DNA of 5,692 bases from Aquificota bacterium (GTDB lineage: Bacteria; Aquificota; Aquificia; Aquificales; Hydrogenothermaceae), in contig JAADEV010000053.1 of assembly GCA_013153295.1 (NCBI GenBank), positions 1-5,692 of the forward strand. Reading direction: 5' to 3'. The notes below the pieces were generated by a model. That model was given only the letters and a program-made list of their open reading frames with translations, searched no databases and was not told the DNA's origin. A program made the position numbers and the translations under genes. Position 1 is the stretch's first letter. The number at the start of each line of letters is the position of its first letter. This document shows, one piece after another, positions 1-5,692 of this stretch.

Positions 1-936
1 CTTATAGACAGACTTTTTAAAAGGTTTGAGGAAAAAGGGGTAGAGATACACGAGTTTAACACAAAGATAGTTATACACCCCCAGATAAACGCGGTGATAA
101 TAAAGAAATTAGATGAAAGGGCTACAGAAAACGCCACAGTATCCTTTAAGATGATGAACCCAGACAAAAGGTATGTTATCTATGAAGATGAAATAAAAAG
201 TATTGTGGAAAAGGAAAACCAGATACTAAAGATACTTACAAATTCACTACACACAGACGGATTTATCGTCCCTGCATTCCAAAAGATACAGTCTATAAAA
301 GACCCTGATGATTACTACTACGAAGCCCTTATAAGGCTTGTCCACGAAGGAAGGATACTTATGCCTGCTGACTTTTTAGATATAGCCAAAAAACACGGCT
401 TATACCAGTTTTTAAGTAAAAAAATGCTTTATGAAGCCTTTAAAAAGGCAAAGGAAAAGGGCTTTAAGGTATCTGTAAACTTAGATGTTTTAGACCTTTT
501 TAGGGGGGATTTTTTAGAGGATTTAGAGGAGATAATAAACAAAACTAAGATAGACCCTAAATCTGTAATGCTTGAGTTTACAGAAACAGAGGATTTATAC
601 AAAATACTACAAACAAACAACTCTATTATAGATAGGCTACACAGCTACGGCTTTGAGCTTTGTATAGATGATTTCGGTAGTGGGTATTCTAACTTTTCCT
701 ACCTTGCAGATATGCCCCTTAAGGTAATAAAAATAGACGGCAAACTAATAAAACAAATAACTACAAACAAAAGGAGCTACACACTGGTTAAGTATATAAC
801 CAGATACGCCAAAGATATGAATATAAAAACTGTAGCTGAGTATGTCTCATCTCAGGAGATTTTAGAAGCTGTTAAGGATATTGGGATTGACTATGCCCAA
901 GGTTTCCTTATTTCAAAGCCTGAATTTTTTCCTTAG
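1..936 (+). CDS. Cyclic-di-GMP phosphodiesterase, EAL domain (5' end outside window)
   Basis: The frame is open from base 1 to the TAG at 934-936 (311 codons visible), so the GTG at 94 is an internal codon and the true start lies upstream. The C-terminal ~250 residues form an EAL domain, which hydrolyses c-di-GMP to pGpG. The known catalytic set is present (window codon numbers): EAL 108-110, Asn160 in VNL, Glu192 and Glu195 in EFTE, Asp223-Asp224 in DDFGSGYS, Lys244 in KID, Glu280 in AEYV and Gln300 in QGF. Spacing matches RocR of Pseudomonas closely from Asn to Gln, so I infer an active enzyme. The usual AEGVET reads AEYVSS, losing only the second, less critical Glu. The ~75 residues before it could be the tail of a degenerate GGDEF domain; the diagnostic motif would lie outside the window. 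The 3' end overlaps the convergent cyclase gene by 29 bp. No membrane segment is visible. Confidence 0.93.
   Translation, partial: LIDRLFKRFEEKGVEIHEFNTKIVIHPQINAVIIKKLDERATENATVSFKMMNPDKRYVIYEDEIKSIVEKENQILKILTNSLHTDGFIVPAFQKIQSIKDPDDYYYEALIRLVHEGRILMPADFLDIAKKHGLYQFLSKKMLYEAFKKAKEKGFKVSVNLDVLDLFRGDFLEDLEEIINKTKIDPKSVMLEFTETEDLYKILQTNNSIIDRLHSYGFELCIDDFGSGYSNFSYLADMPLKVIKIDGKLIKQITTNKRSYTLVKYITRYAKDMNIKTVAEYVSSQEILEAVKDIGIDYAQGFLISKPEFFP
908..936. other. 29-bp overlap of convergent genes
   Basis: The last nine codons plus stop of the EAL phosphodiesterase (plus strand, TAG at 934-936) and the last codons of the diguanylate cyclase (minus strand, TAA at 908-910) use the same bases. On the plus strand the overlap encodes part of the conserved C-terminal EAL segment (LISKP), so the cyclase tail is constrained by its opponent. 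There is no space for an intrinsic terminator between the two genes and none is visible nearby. Confidence 0.95.
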
Positions 937-2236
937 AGAACGTTTCCACAATAACCCTGTTCTTACCTTGTCTTTTTGCCTCATACATAAGGTAGTCTGC
1001 GTATTTAATCACATCTTCTATAGGGACAAACTGTTTCTCGTTAACAACAACACCTCCTATACTAACAGTCACACTTACATACCTATCACCGTCAACTGGT
1101 ATCTTTGTTTTTTCCACCTTTTTCCTTATCTTTTCAAGGACATTTCTAAAATCCTTTTCTGTGGTGGCAGGGACAATTATTACAAACTCCTCACCGCCGT
1201 ATCTAAACACATAATCAGACTTTCTAATAACACTTTTTATTGTTCTGGCTATTGTGCTTAAAACCCTGTCCCCAACCTCGTGGCTGTAGGTATCGTTTAC
1301 CTTTTTAAAGTCGTCTATATCTAAAAACGCCACCCCAAACGGTTCCTGCGTGATAAGGGACAGTTCCATAATATTCAGGTATATATCCTTTAAAACCCTC
1401 CTTGTTAAAAGCTGTGTAAGTGGGTCCCTCTGTAGTTCTGAAATCTCCTGAGACAGTAAAAACGCCAATAATCCAGACAGAAACAGCAGGTTTGTTTTTA
1501 TAAGGTGGTTATACTCGTTTACCAGCAGAACATACTTCTTTTCCTTTTTTAGTGCTACAATCCTTTCAGCTACCCTGTGTAGTTCTGCGTGTATCTTTAT
1601 AAGCCTTTCTACCGTTTCCGGCTTTCTTTTTCTGTTGTCCATAAGCCATCTGCCTATCTCACACTTATCAGGGTCAAGTTCAAGTCCCTCAGGTTCTTCC
1701 ATATCCTTAGATAGAAACTCAAGTATCTTTTCCTTCCACGCAATATGCCTGTCTATAATCTCTTTTATATTTAATGTTTTCTGTTCAAAGTTTGCCTCTA
1801 TAAACTCCTGTATAAATATCTTCTCCCTTGCCACATACTCCTTTAGGTATCCAACTGCTGTGTAATCCCTAAGGAAATCAAAGAATGTGTTAGCCTTAAA
1901 GAAAAAATCCTCCAGCTGTGTAGGGTTATCTTTAAAGATTTCTTTAATAAAAAGTAGTTCAAGGTAGTTTATCATCTCTGTAAACAGGGAAAACTCTATG
2001 CCCATACCCTCGTGTCTAATTCCCAGTTTTATCAACCTGTCCTTTAGCTTTTCCTGTTCCCCTTTTTCATAAAGCTGGTATATGGACACAAGCCCCTGTA
2101 TCTGTTTTTCTTTTACCTTTTTAAGGTCTTTACCGTCTAAATACTTTAGTGTGGACAGGTTTGTCTGGAGTTTTTGGAAAAAGTAGTCGGCTACCTTCCT
2201 TAAGGTTTCCTCAAAGTAATGTTTTTTGTCTGCCAT
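908..2236 (-). CDS. Diguanylate cyclase with globin-like sensor, CZB zinc domain and GGEEF
   Basis: A 442-residue soluble protein that should make c-di-GMP from two GTP. Three modules are visible. Residues ~10-150 resemble a globin-coupled sensor: GIRHEGMGI aligns with the proximal-heme-ligand segment of E. coli DosC, making His75 the likely heme ligand. Residues ~160-235 fit a CZB (chemoreceptor zinc-binding) domain with the 3His/1Cys set: His164 in HIAW, Cys192 in CEIGRW, His216 and His220. Residues ~268-430 form the GGDEF domain: DPLTQLLTRR, Asp306 in LDIDDF, guanine-binding Asn314 and Asp323, GGEEF at 347-351. A canonical inhibitory I-site, Arg338-x-x-Asp341, lies five residues before it, so product feedback is expected. 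The ATG at 2236 follows GGGGAG by 4 nt and overlaps the endonuclease V gene by 26 nt, placing it last in the operon. DosC and the zinc-sensing DgcZ are the closest relatives I recall; heme binding is inferred. Confidence 0.92.
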   Translation of the reverse strand: MADKKHYFEETLRKVADYFFQKLQTNLSTLKYLDGKDLKKVKEKQIQGLVSIYQLYEKGEQEKLKDRLIKLGIRHEGMGIEFSLFTEMINYLELLFIKEIFKDNPTQLEDFFFKANTFFDFLRDYTAVGYLKEYVAREKIFIQEFIEANFEQKTLNIKEIIDRHIAWKEKILEFLSKDMEEPEGLELDPDKCEIGRWLMDNRKRKPETVERLIKIHAELHRVAERIVALKKEKKYVLLVNEYNHLIKTNLLFLSGLLAFLLSQEISELQRDPLTQLLTRRVLKDIYLNIMELSLITQEPFGVAFLDIDDFKKVNDTYSHEVGDRVLSTIARTIKSVIRKSDYVFRYGGEEFVIIVPATTEKDFRNVLEKIRKKVEKTKIPVDGDRYVSVTVSIGGVVVNEKQFVPIEDVIKYADYLMYEAKRQGKNRVIVETFSKEKIQALK

Positions 2237-2915
2237 CTATCTCCCCTTTCCTGTATTTTTGTAGTAGGGTATGGGCTAACCTTGTAGGTTCAGGTAGCTT
2301 ATACCCTTTCAGGCTTTTCAGCAGAAGTTTAAGGCTACTGTCCACCGAAATGTTGTTCCCCGGGGAGACAAAAACTGGATTGGCATTTTTTCTGGTTCTA
2401 ACAATGTAGCCCCTTTTTTCCCCATCAACATAAACAGGGTTGTAAGCCCCTTCTTCATTTGGGGGCTGTTTGTATCTGCCGATAAGCCTGCTTTTTCCAC
2501 AGCCTATACTTATCTCATCTGTTATAACACCGAAGTGGGAGGCTATACCCATCTTCCTTGGGTGGAGTATTCCCATTCCGTCAACTATAAAGGCATCTGG
2601 TTTTGTTTTCAGTTTTTCGTATGCGTCCAGTATAACTGGCAACTCCCTGTAGGCAAGGAAGGTCGGTATATACGGGAATTTCACCTCCCTTTCTGCAAAA
2701 ACCGTCTCTAAAACCCTAAAGTTATCCCTTAAATCCATCACTACTATAGAGGCTATAGCAGTTGTATCGTTTTTCCATATATCTTTAAATGTTACATCTA
2801 TACCTGCCACAGTATTTATCTGGTCTACTGATTTTCGGTCTTTCAGTGAAAGTTTTGAGGCTAATGATAACTGTTCCTCTTCAAGTTTTTTTATAAGCTG
2901 GTTATTTACTTCCAT
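2211..2915 (-). CDS. nfi: Endonuclease V (deoxyinosine 3' endonuclease)
   Basis: A 234-residue protein, close to the family's usual ~225. Endonuclease V cuts the second phosphodiester bond 3' of a deaminated adenine (inosine) in DNA, starting repair; several family members also act on inosine-containing RNA. The three metal-binding acids are in place: Asp40 in VAGID, Glu91 in AYRE and Asp112 in VDGMG. The PYIP wedge that pries out the damaged base is at 81-84, and HPR at 118-120 followed by ASHFG at 125-129 and Lys141 fit the C-terminal half of the active site. The ATG at 2915 shares its A with the TAA of proB (TAATG), and a GGTGGTG stretch just upstream can serve as ribosome site, so translation is probably coupled to proB. 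The last 26 nt overlap the start of the cyclase gene. Heat-driven deamination gives thermophiles an obvious need for this enzyme. Confidence 0.96.
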   Translation of the reverse strand: MEVNNQLIKKLEEEQLSLASKLSLKDRKSVDQINTVAGIDVTFKDIWKNDTTAIASIVVMDLRDNFRVLETVFAEREVKFPYIPTFLAYRELPVILDAYEKLKTKPDAFIVDGMGILHPRKMGIASHFGVITDEISIGCGKSRLIGRYKQPPNEEGAYNPVYVDGEKRGYIVRTRKNANPVFVSPGNNISVDSSLKLLLKSLKGYKLPEPTRLAHTLLQKYRKGEIDGRQKTLL

Positions 2916-4018
2916 TAAAACACCACCATATTATCTGTGTGTATAACCTCTGTTCCTTTTTTCTTCAGTATCTTTTCTATCTCATCTAACTTTCTACCTT
3001 TTATTTTTTCTATCTCCCTGTTGTTAAAGTTTACTATCCCTTTTCCTATAATCTGGTTATCTTCGTTGATAATGGCAACCACATCGTTTTTTGTGAATAT
3101 TCCTTCTACAGATTTTATCCCTGCAGGGAGTAGGCTTTTTCCATTTTTTATAGCCCTTTCTGCCCCTTTATCTACAGTTATTCTACCCTTTGGGGCTGAT
3201 AGTAGTTTTAGCCAGCTTTTTTTTCTGGATATTTTCTGTTCCCTTTGTGGGTGTATAAATGTTCCTTTAAAGTTGTTAGAAAGCACCTTTTCTATAATCC
3301 CTTTTTCCTTTGGGGCTATTACCACAGGTATACCGTGGGATACTGCTATTTTTGAGGCTTCTAACTTACTTCTCATTCCACCTGTTCCAAACTTTGATGT
3401 TGATGCCTTTGCAAAGGAGAGGACACTGTCAATATCTGTTATCTCTTCTATTAGTTGGCTGTTTTTGTCTGTAGGTTCCCCTGTGTATACCCCCCCTGCT
3501 GTTGACAGTATTACAAGTAGGTCTGCATCAACAAGGACAGAAACGTGGGAAGCTAAAAAGTCGTTATCCCCAAATACTATCTCTTCTATTGCTATAGTGT
3601 CGTTTTCGTTTACTATTGGGATAACTGACATATCTATTAGCTTTTCAAGGGTGTTTTTTGCAAGTATATACCTTTTCCTTTCCCGTAGCCCTTCAACTGT
3701 AAGTAAAACCTGACCTATTACAAGTGAGTTTTCTGAAAACAGTTTATCGTATATCTGCATAAGGTAAGCCTGTCCCACTGAGGCTACCGCCTGCTTTTCT
3801 GTTATTGTTTTTGGTTTTTGCTTCAGCTTTAGCTTTTTTACCCCTGCTAAAACTGCCCCTGAGGACACAATAACAAACTCTTTATCTGGGAAGGATTTTA
3901 TACTGCTTGCTATATCCTTTATAAACTGTGTGTCTATACTTCCGTCCTTTTCAAGTAGCTGTGAACCTATCTTTACAACTACCCTTTTTGCCCCACTTAA
4001 AAGTTTGCTTTTATCCAT
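2915..4018 (-). CDS. proB: Glutamate 5-kinase with C-terminal PUA domain
   Basis: This enzyme phosphorylates L-glutamate to glutamyl 5-phosphate, the first and normally proline-inhibited step of proline synthesis. From the ATG at 4018 it is 367 residues, the same as E. coli ProB. The amino-acid kinase domain shows VVKIGSQLL (Lys16), SSGAVLAG (from 52), NENDT (137-141), GDND (150-153), and GTGGMRSK ending at Lys218. The PUA domain covers about 275-367, with GRITVDKGA and SLLPAGIKSVEG. I chose ATG 4018 because it overlaps the trmI stop (ATGGATAA), a normal coupling arrangement, and gives the family length. An in-frame TTG at 4039 would add seven residues (374 in all), but these only re-read the trmI tail. 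The ribosome site is unclear: GGGAAG directly abuts the ATG. proA is not in the window, so the pathway is split across loci. Confidence 0.95.
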   Translation of the reverse strand: MDKSKLLSGAKRVVVKIGSQLLEKDGSIDTQFIKDIASSIKSFPDKEFVIVSSGAVLAGVKKLKLKQKPKTITEKQAVASVGQAYLMQIYDKLFSENSLVIGQVLLTVEGLRERKRYILAKNTLEKLIDMSVIPIVNENDTIAIEEIVFGDNDFLASHVSVLVDADLLVILSTAGGVYTGEPTDKNSQLIEEITDIDSVLSFAKASTSKFGTGGMRSKLEASKIAVSHGIPVVIAPKEKGIIEKVLSNNFKGTFIHPQREQKISRKKSWLKLLSAPKGRITVDKGAERAIKNGKSLLPAGIKSVEGIFTKNDVVAIINEDNQIIGKGIVNFNNREIEKIKGRKLDEIEKILKKKGTEVIHTDNMVVF

Positions 4019-4781
4019 CTTCCCAGCTTTTTCTCCCAAATACCAGATAACCTGTGTGGGCTACCATTCTGTCTTCAGGTCTAAGGCGGTCTGGGACAGG
4101 TTTGTAATGTCTTTCTAAAATCTCAACAACCTGTAGGTCTATAAAGTTATGTTCCTTTAGCTTTTCAAGTGTAAGGCTTACCTGATTTGTTGTAGGTAGA
4201 AGGAAGCCTACCATTGCCCCTTTTTTCAGGGCTTTTTTTATTGTGTGTATATGGTGCCAAGGTTCCCTAACATCTATAAACCCCGCATCAAAGAACTCTT
4301 TGTAATCTATGTCCCCTAAATCTTTGTTCTGTATCTCCACATACTTTTCCAGCCCTGCAAGGGTAATATTCTGGTAGGCGTTTTTAATGTATTTTTCTTC
4401 CCTTTCAAAGGAGTATACTTTGCCAGTTGGTTTTACAGCGTTTGCCATAACTATTGTAAGTCCACCACTTCCAACACCTGACTCTAATACCTTCATTCCG
4501 TCTGTAAGCCCTAACTTTACTGTGATGTATCCACTATCCTTTGGGTATATTATCTGTGTTTTCCTTTTTATCCCATACAGTATAAGGTCGTGTAATGTGG
4601 GCTTTACAACTGCAAACCTATGTCCTTTGTGGGTTTCCACATAACCACCAAATCCAGCTGAGATTATATCGTCGTGGCTTATATTCCCTTTATGTGTGCC
4701 GAAGATTTCCCCTTTTTTTACCTTTAGGAAGAACCTGTTTTTACCGTCTGTAAGCTGGACTGTGTCCCCTTCCTTTATCAT
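4011..4781 (-). CDS. trmI: tRNA (adenine-58-N1)-methyltransferase TrmI
   Basis: A 256-residue class I SAM-dependent methyltransferase that places m1A at position 58 in the tRNA T-loop, a modification tied to tRNA stability and to growth at high temperature in Thermus. A small N-terminal beta domain (~1-65) precedes the Rossmann domain. SAM motif I is LESGVGSGG at 99-107, the acidic residue after strand 2 is Glu126 in YSFERE, and the catalytic-loop Asp170 lies in DVREPW, matching the DxPxPW of TrmI. IIYPKDSGYI (77-86) and RPEDRMVAHTGYLVF (234-248) are signature segments of this family rather than of generic methyltransferases. The ATG overlaps the stop of the upstream gene as ATGA, and no strong ribosome site precedes it, so translation probably depends on re-initiation. 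Some TrmI proteins, for example archaeal ones, also modify A57; the sequence alone does not decide this. Confidence 0.94.
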   Translation of the reverse strand: MIKEGDTVQLTDGKNRFFLKVKKGEIFGTHKGNISHDDIISAGFGGYVETHKGHRFAVVKPTLHDLILYGIKRKTQIIYPKDSGYITVKLGLTDGMKVLESGVGSGGLTIVMANAVKPTGKVYSFEREEKYIKNAYQNITLAGLEKYVEIQNKDLGDIDYKEFFDAGFIDVREPWHHIHTIKKALKKGAMVGFLLPTTNQVSLTLEKLKEHNFIDLQVVEILERHYKPVPDRLRPEDRMVAHTGYLVFGRKSWEDG

Positions 4782-5422
4782 CTGGTAAGCAGATTAAGGC
4801 TAAACTCTTTGTTGTTGTAAAGGTCTATTGAGTAGTTATCCCAAAAAACACAGGTTCCCCCTGCTATAAACTTTCCACCTGAAGGGTCTACATACTCGGC
4901 AAAGAGTAAAACCTCATTACCCTGTTTACTTTCTGCTGTATCCTCTCCGTGGACAAGTGGTCTTACCTGTGGCTTTCTGGTTATAAGTGTATCTGTGCAG
5001 GCAAGCATAACCTTTTCTATGTTATCCGGTAGGTTATAAAGGTCTGTTGTTGTAATAAGCAGATTATCGTTGTCGTAGTTGTTTATGTTGTCTATCACTA
5101 TATCCCCGTTAAAATGGATACCAAACCTTTCTGACAGTCCATTACAGGTATCTGCTATCCTATCCTCGTTTTTGTAGTATCCGAATATACCAACTGTTTT
5201 TCCTTTCTTTACAAGGTCTTCTATGTAGTCAACTTCATATTCTTTAAAAGGTATCTCCGGGTAGTTAAAGATAATGGTATCGTATTGTGAAAACTTCTCT
5301 ATATCGTCAACCTCTTCAATAAGGATACCTGCTTCTTTAGAGTATCTCTGTAGCTTTGAAAAGTAGTAATGGTCTGATACTATAAACTCTTGGTGTGCAA
5401 CACTCCACGCTACTTTCCTCAT
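4778..5422 (-). CDS. Uncharacterised stand-alone GIFT/GldG-like (DUF4350-like) protein
   Basis: First gene of the operon, 214 residues, function unknown. The ATG at 5422 sits 4 nt after AAGGAGG, an excellent ribosome site. The pattern recalls the Rossmann-like domain found in IFT52, GldG and DUF4350 proteins: an opening strand with a histidine (VAHQEF, 8-13); an amphipathic helix; YDTIIFNYPEIPF (47-59) followed by an acidic helix and KKGKTVGIFGYY (72-83), matching the usual 'do not exceed / fV-GG-lLv' layout; RFGIHFNGDIVID (99-111); and a closing segment FIAGGTCVFWD then NNKEFSLNLL (203-212), like the 'dN-F-lN-l' end of those families. No signal peptide or membrane helix is visible, unlike GldG, which is membrane-bound. 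No catalytic residues can be named. The assignment rests on remembered motif shape and is tentative. Coupling to trmI by ATGA suggests co-translation but not a shared function. Confidence 0.85.
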   Translation of the reverse strand: MRKVAWSVAHQEFIVSDHYYFSKLQRYSKEAGILIEEVDDIEKFSQYDTIIFNYPEIPFKEYEVDYIEDLVKKGKTVGIFGYYKNEDRIADTCNGLSERFGIHFNGDIVIDNINNYDNDNLLITTTDLYNLPDNIEKVMLACTDTLITRKPQVRPLVHGEDTAESKQGNEVLLFAEYVDPSGGKFIAGGTCVFWDNYSIDLYNNKEFSLNLLTR

Positions 5423-5426
5423 AACT

Positions 5427-5433
5427 CCTCCTT
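5427..5433 (-). promoter_or_regulatory. Strong ribosome binding site of the first operon gene
   Basis: On the minus strand AAGGAGG is followed by AGTT and then ATG at 5422, a near-perfect match to the 16S anti-Shine-Dalgarno sequence. It contrasts with the weak or buried sites at the trmI and proB junctions and supports both the start choice and the idea that downstream genes rely on coupling. Confidence 0.8.
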
Positions 5434-5457
5434 GTCGTGTGAATTTACTACTGTAAG

Positions 5458-5487
5458 ATTATAATCCAAATGTTTTTCTGTTTTGCA
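5458..5487 (-). promoter_or_regulatory. Probable promoter of the five-gene operon
   Basis: Minus-strand TATAAT, a perfect -10 hexamer, lies at 5463-5458. With an 18-nt spacer the -35 position reads TGCAAA (5487-5482), a weak 3-of-6 match to TTGACA. Transcription would start near 5451 and give a leader of roughly 30 nt containing the strong ribosome site. The weak -35 leaves room for an activator, but the promoter is not proven. Confidence 0.5.
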
Positions 5488-5499
5488 GTGTTTTTGTAT

Positions 5500-5553
5500 T
5501 TGGTAGTTAACCAATTTTACCTTCCTATTTTACCAACAAAATAGCTAACTACC
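5500..5553. repeat. Inverted-repeat region between divergent promoters
   Basis: GGTAGTTA at 5502-5509 is the exact reverse complement of TAACTACC at 5546-5553. Nested inside are CTATTTT (5525-5531) and AAAATAG (5538-5544), which can pair around a 6-nt loop. TTGGT (5500-5504) and ACCAA (5510-5514) flank a 5-nt centre. ATTTTACC is directly repeated at 5514-5521 and 5527-5534. The region sits between the candidate -35 boxes of the operon and of the tRNA, so it may be an operator; this is inference. Confidence 0.45.
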
Positions 5554-5567
5554 CCCGATACACTACC

Positions 5568-5596
5568 TTGACAGAAGTTGGTTTGGAGATTATACT
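5568..5596 (+). promoter_or_regulatory. Sigma-70-type promoter of tRNA-Phe
   Basis: TTGACA at 5568-5573 is a perfect -35 hexamer. An exact 17-nt spacer leads to TATACT at 5591-5596, a 5-of-6 match to the -10 consensus. Initiation would fall near 5603-5605, leaving a leader of about 13-15 nt before the tRNA for RNase P to remove. Such a strong match is typical of stable-RNA genes. Confidence 0.85.
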
Positions 5597-5617
5597 ATTT
5601 CTTTAGAAAGATAGGGT

Positions 5618-5692
5618 GGCCAGGTAGCTCAGTTGGTAGAGCACGCGGCTGAAAACCGCGGTGTCGGCGGTTCGATTCCGCCCTTGGCCACC
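5618..5692 (+). tRNA. tRNA-Phe (anticodon GAA)
   Basis: A complete cloverleaf can be drawn. The acceptor stem is GGCCAGG (5618-5624) with CTTGGCC (5683-5689), including one G-U pair. The D arm is GCTC/GAGC around an 8-nt loop. The anticodon stem CGCGG/CCGCG encloses CTGAAAA, so the anticodon is GAA at 5651-5653 and reads UUC/UUU (Phe). The variable loop has 5 nt, and the T stem GGCGG/CCGCC closes a TTCGATT loop. Discriminator A is at 5690, followed by CC at the window end, so the CCA tail looks genome-encoded with its last A just outside. Stems are GC-rich (about 65 % GC overall) in an AT-rich region, as expected for a thermophile. It carries A58 (5675) in the T-loop, the target of the neighbouring TrmI. 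Confidence 0.97.

Noticed and set aside
936..980. AGAAC...GTTCT inverted repeat after the EAL stop as a terminator
   Set aside because: Five-base arms with a 17-nt loop and no U-tract; within the range of chance.
881..1261. Plus-strand open frame of 126 codons across the end of the EAL gene and the cyclase gene
   Set aside because: It overlaps two well-supported genes in other frames, has no recognisable motif and no good ribosome site.
2149..2409. Plus-strand open frame antisense to the cyclase start and endonuclease V end
   Set aside because: Both minus-strand genes are strongly supported by catalytic motifs; the antisense translation resembles no family.
2937..3713. Long open frame on the plus strand (258 codons)
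   Set aside because: It lies wholly antisense to proB, has no family resemblance and shows low-complexity Ser/Phe/Ile-rich translation, typical of the complement of Lys/Glu-rich genes.
5525..5544. AT-rich hairpin CTATTTT/AAAATAG as an intrinsic terminator
   Set aside because: The stem has only one G-C pair, no U-tract follows on either strand, and it lies between two outward-facing promoters where a terminator is not expected.
5618..5692. tRNA-Phe as a possible integration (att) site for a mobile element
   Set aside because: No integrase gene or repeat of the tRNA 3' end is present in the window, and the sequence beyond the tRNA is not available.

Overview
The window looks like chromosomal DNA from a thermophilic, AT-rich bacterium, most likely of the Aquificota (Persephonella/Sulfurihydrogenibium-like). 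This is inferred from heavy use of ATA, AGG/AGA and AAA/AAG codons, proteins rich in Lys, Glu and Ile, tightly overlapping genes, and a tRNA of about 65 % GC inside AT-rich surroundings. The taxon is a guess from style, not from a marker gene.

Layout. Positions 1-936 (+) hold the 3' part of a cyclic-di-GMP phosphodiesterase with a complete EAL catalytic set. It meets head-on, with overlapping 3' ends (908-936), a five-gene minus-strand operon running from 5422 down to 908. In transcription order the operon encodes a stand-alone GIFT/GldG-like protein of unknown function (5422-4778), the tRNA m1A58 methyltransferase TrmI (4781-4011), glutamate 5-kinase ProB (4018-2915), endonuclease V (2915-2211), and a diguanylate cyclase that joins a globin-like sensor, a zinc-binding CZB domain and GGEEF (2236-908). 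Every junction overlaps (4, 8, 1 and 26 nt), so translational coupling is likely. The 195-nt gap at 5423-5617 carries a probable operon promoter on the minus strand, an inverted-repeat region, and a near-consensus promoter for tRNA-Phe(GAA), which starts at 5618 and lacks only its last base at the window edge.

How the parts fit. The operon mixes housekeeping (tRNA modification, proline synthesis, repair of deaminated bases) with c-di-GMP synthesis. The two c-di-GMP enzymes, one that makes and one that degrades the messenger, lie tail to tail and share 29 bp. The most noteworthy items are the three-module cyclase, which could read both a heme ligand and zinc, and its overlap with the opposing phosphodiesterase. 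I see no mobile element, CRISPR array, defence system or clear sign of horizontal transfer.
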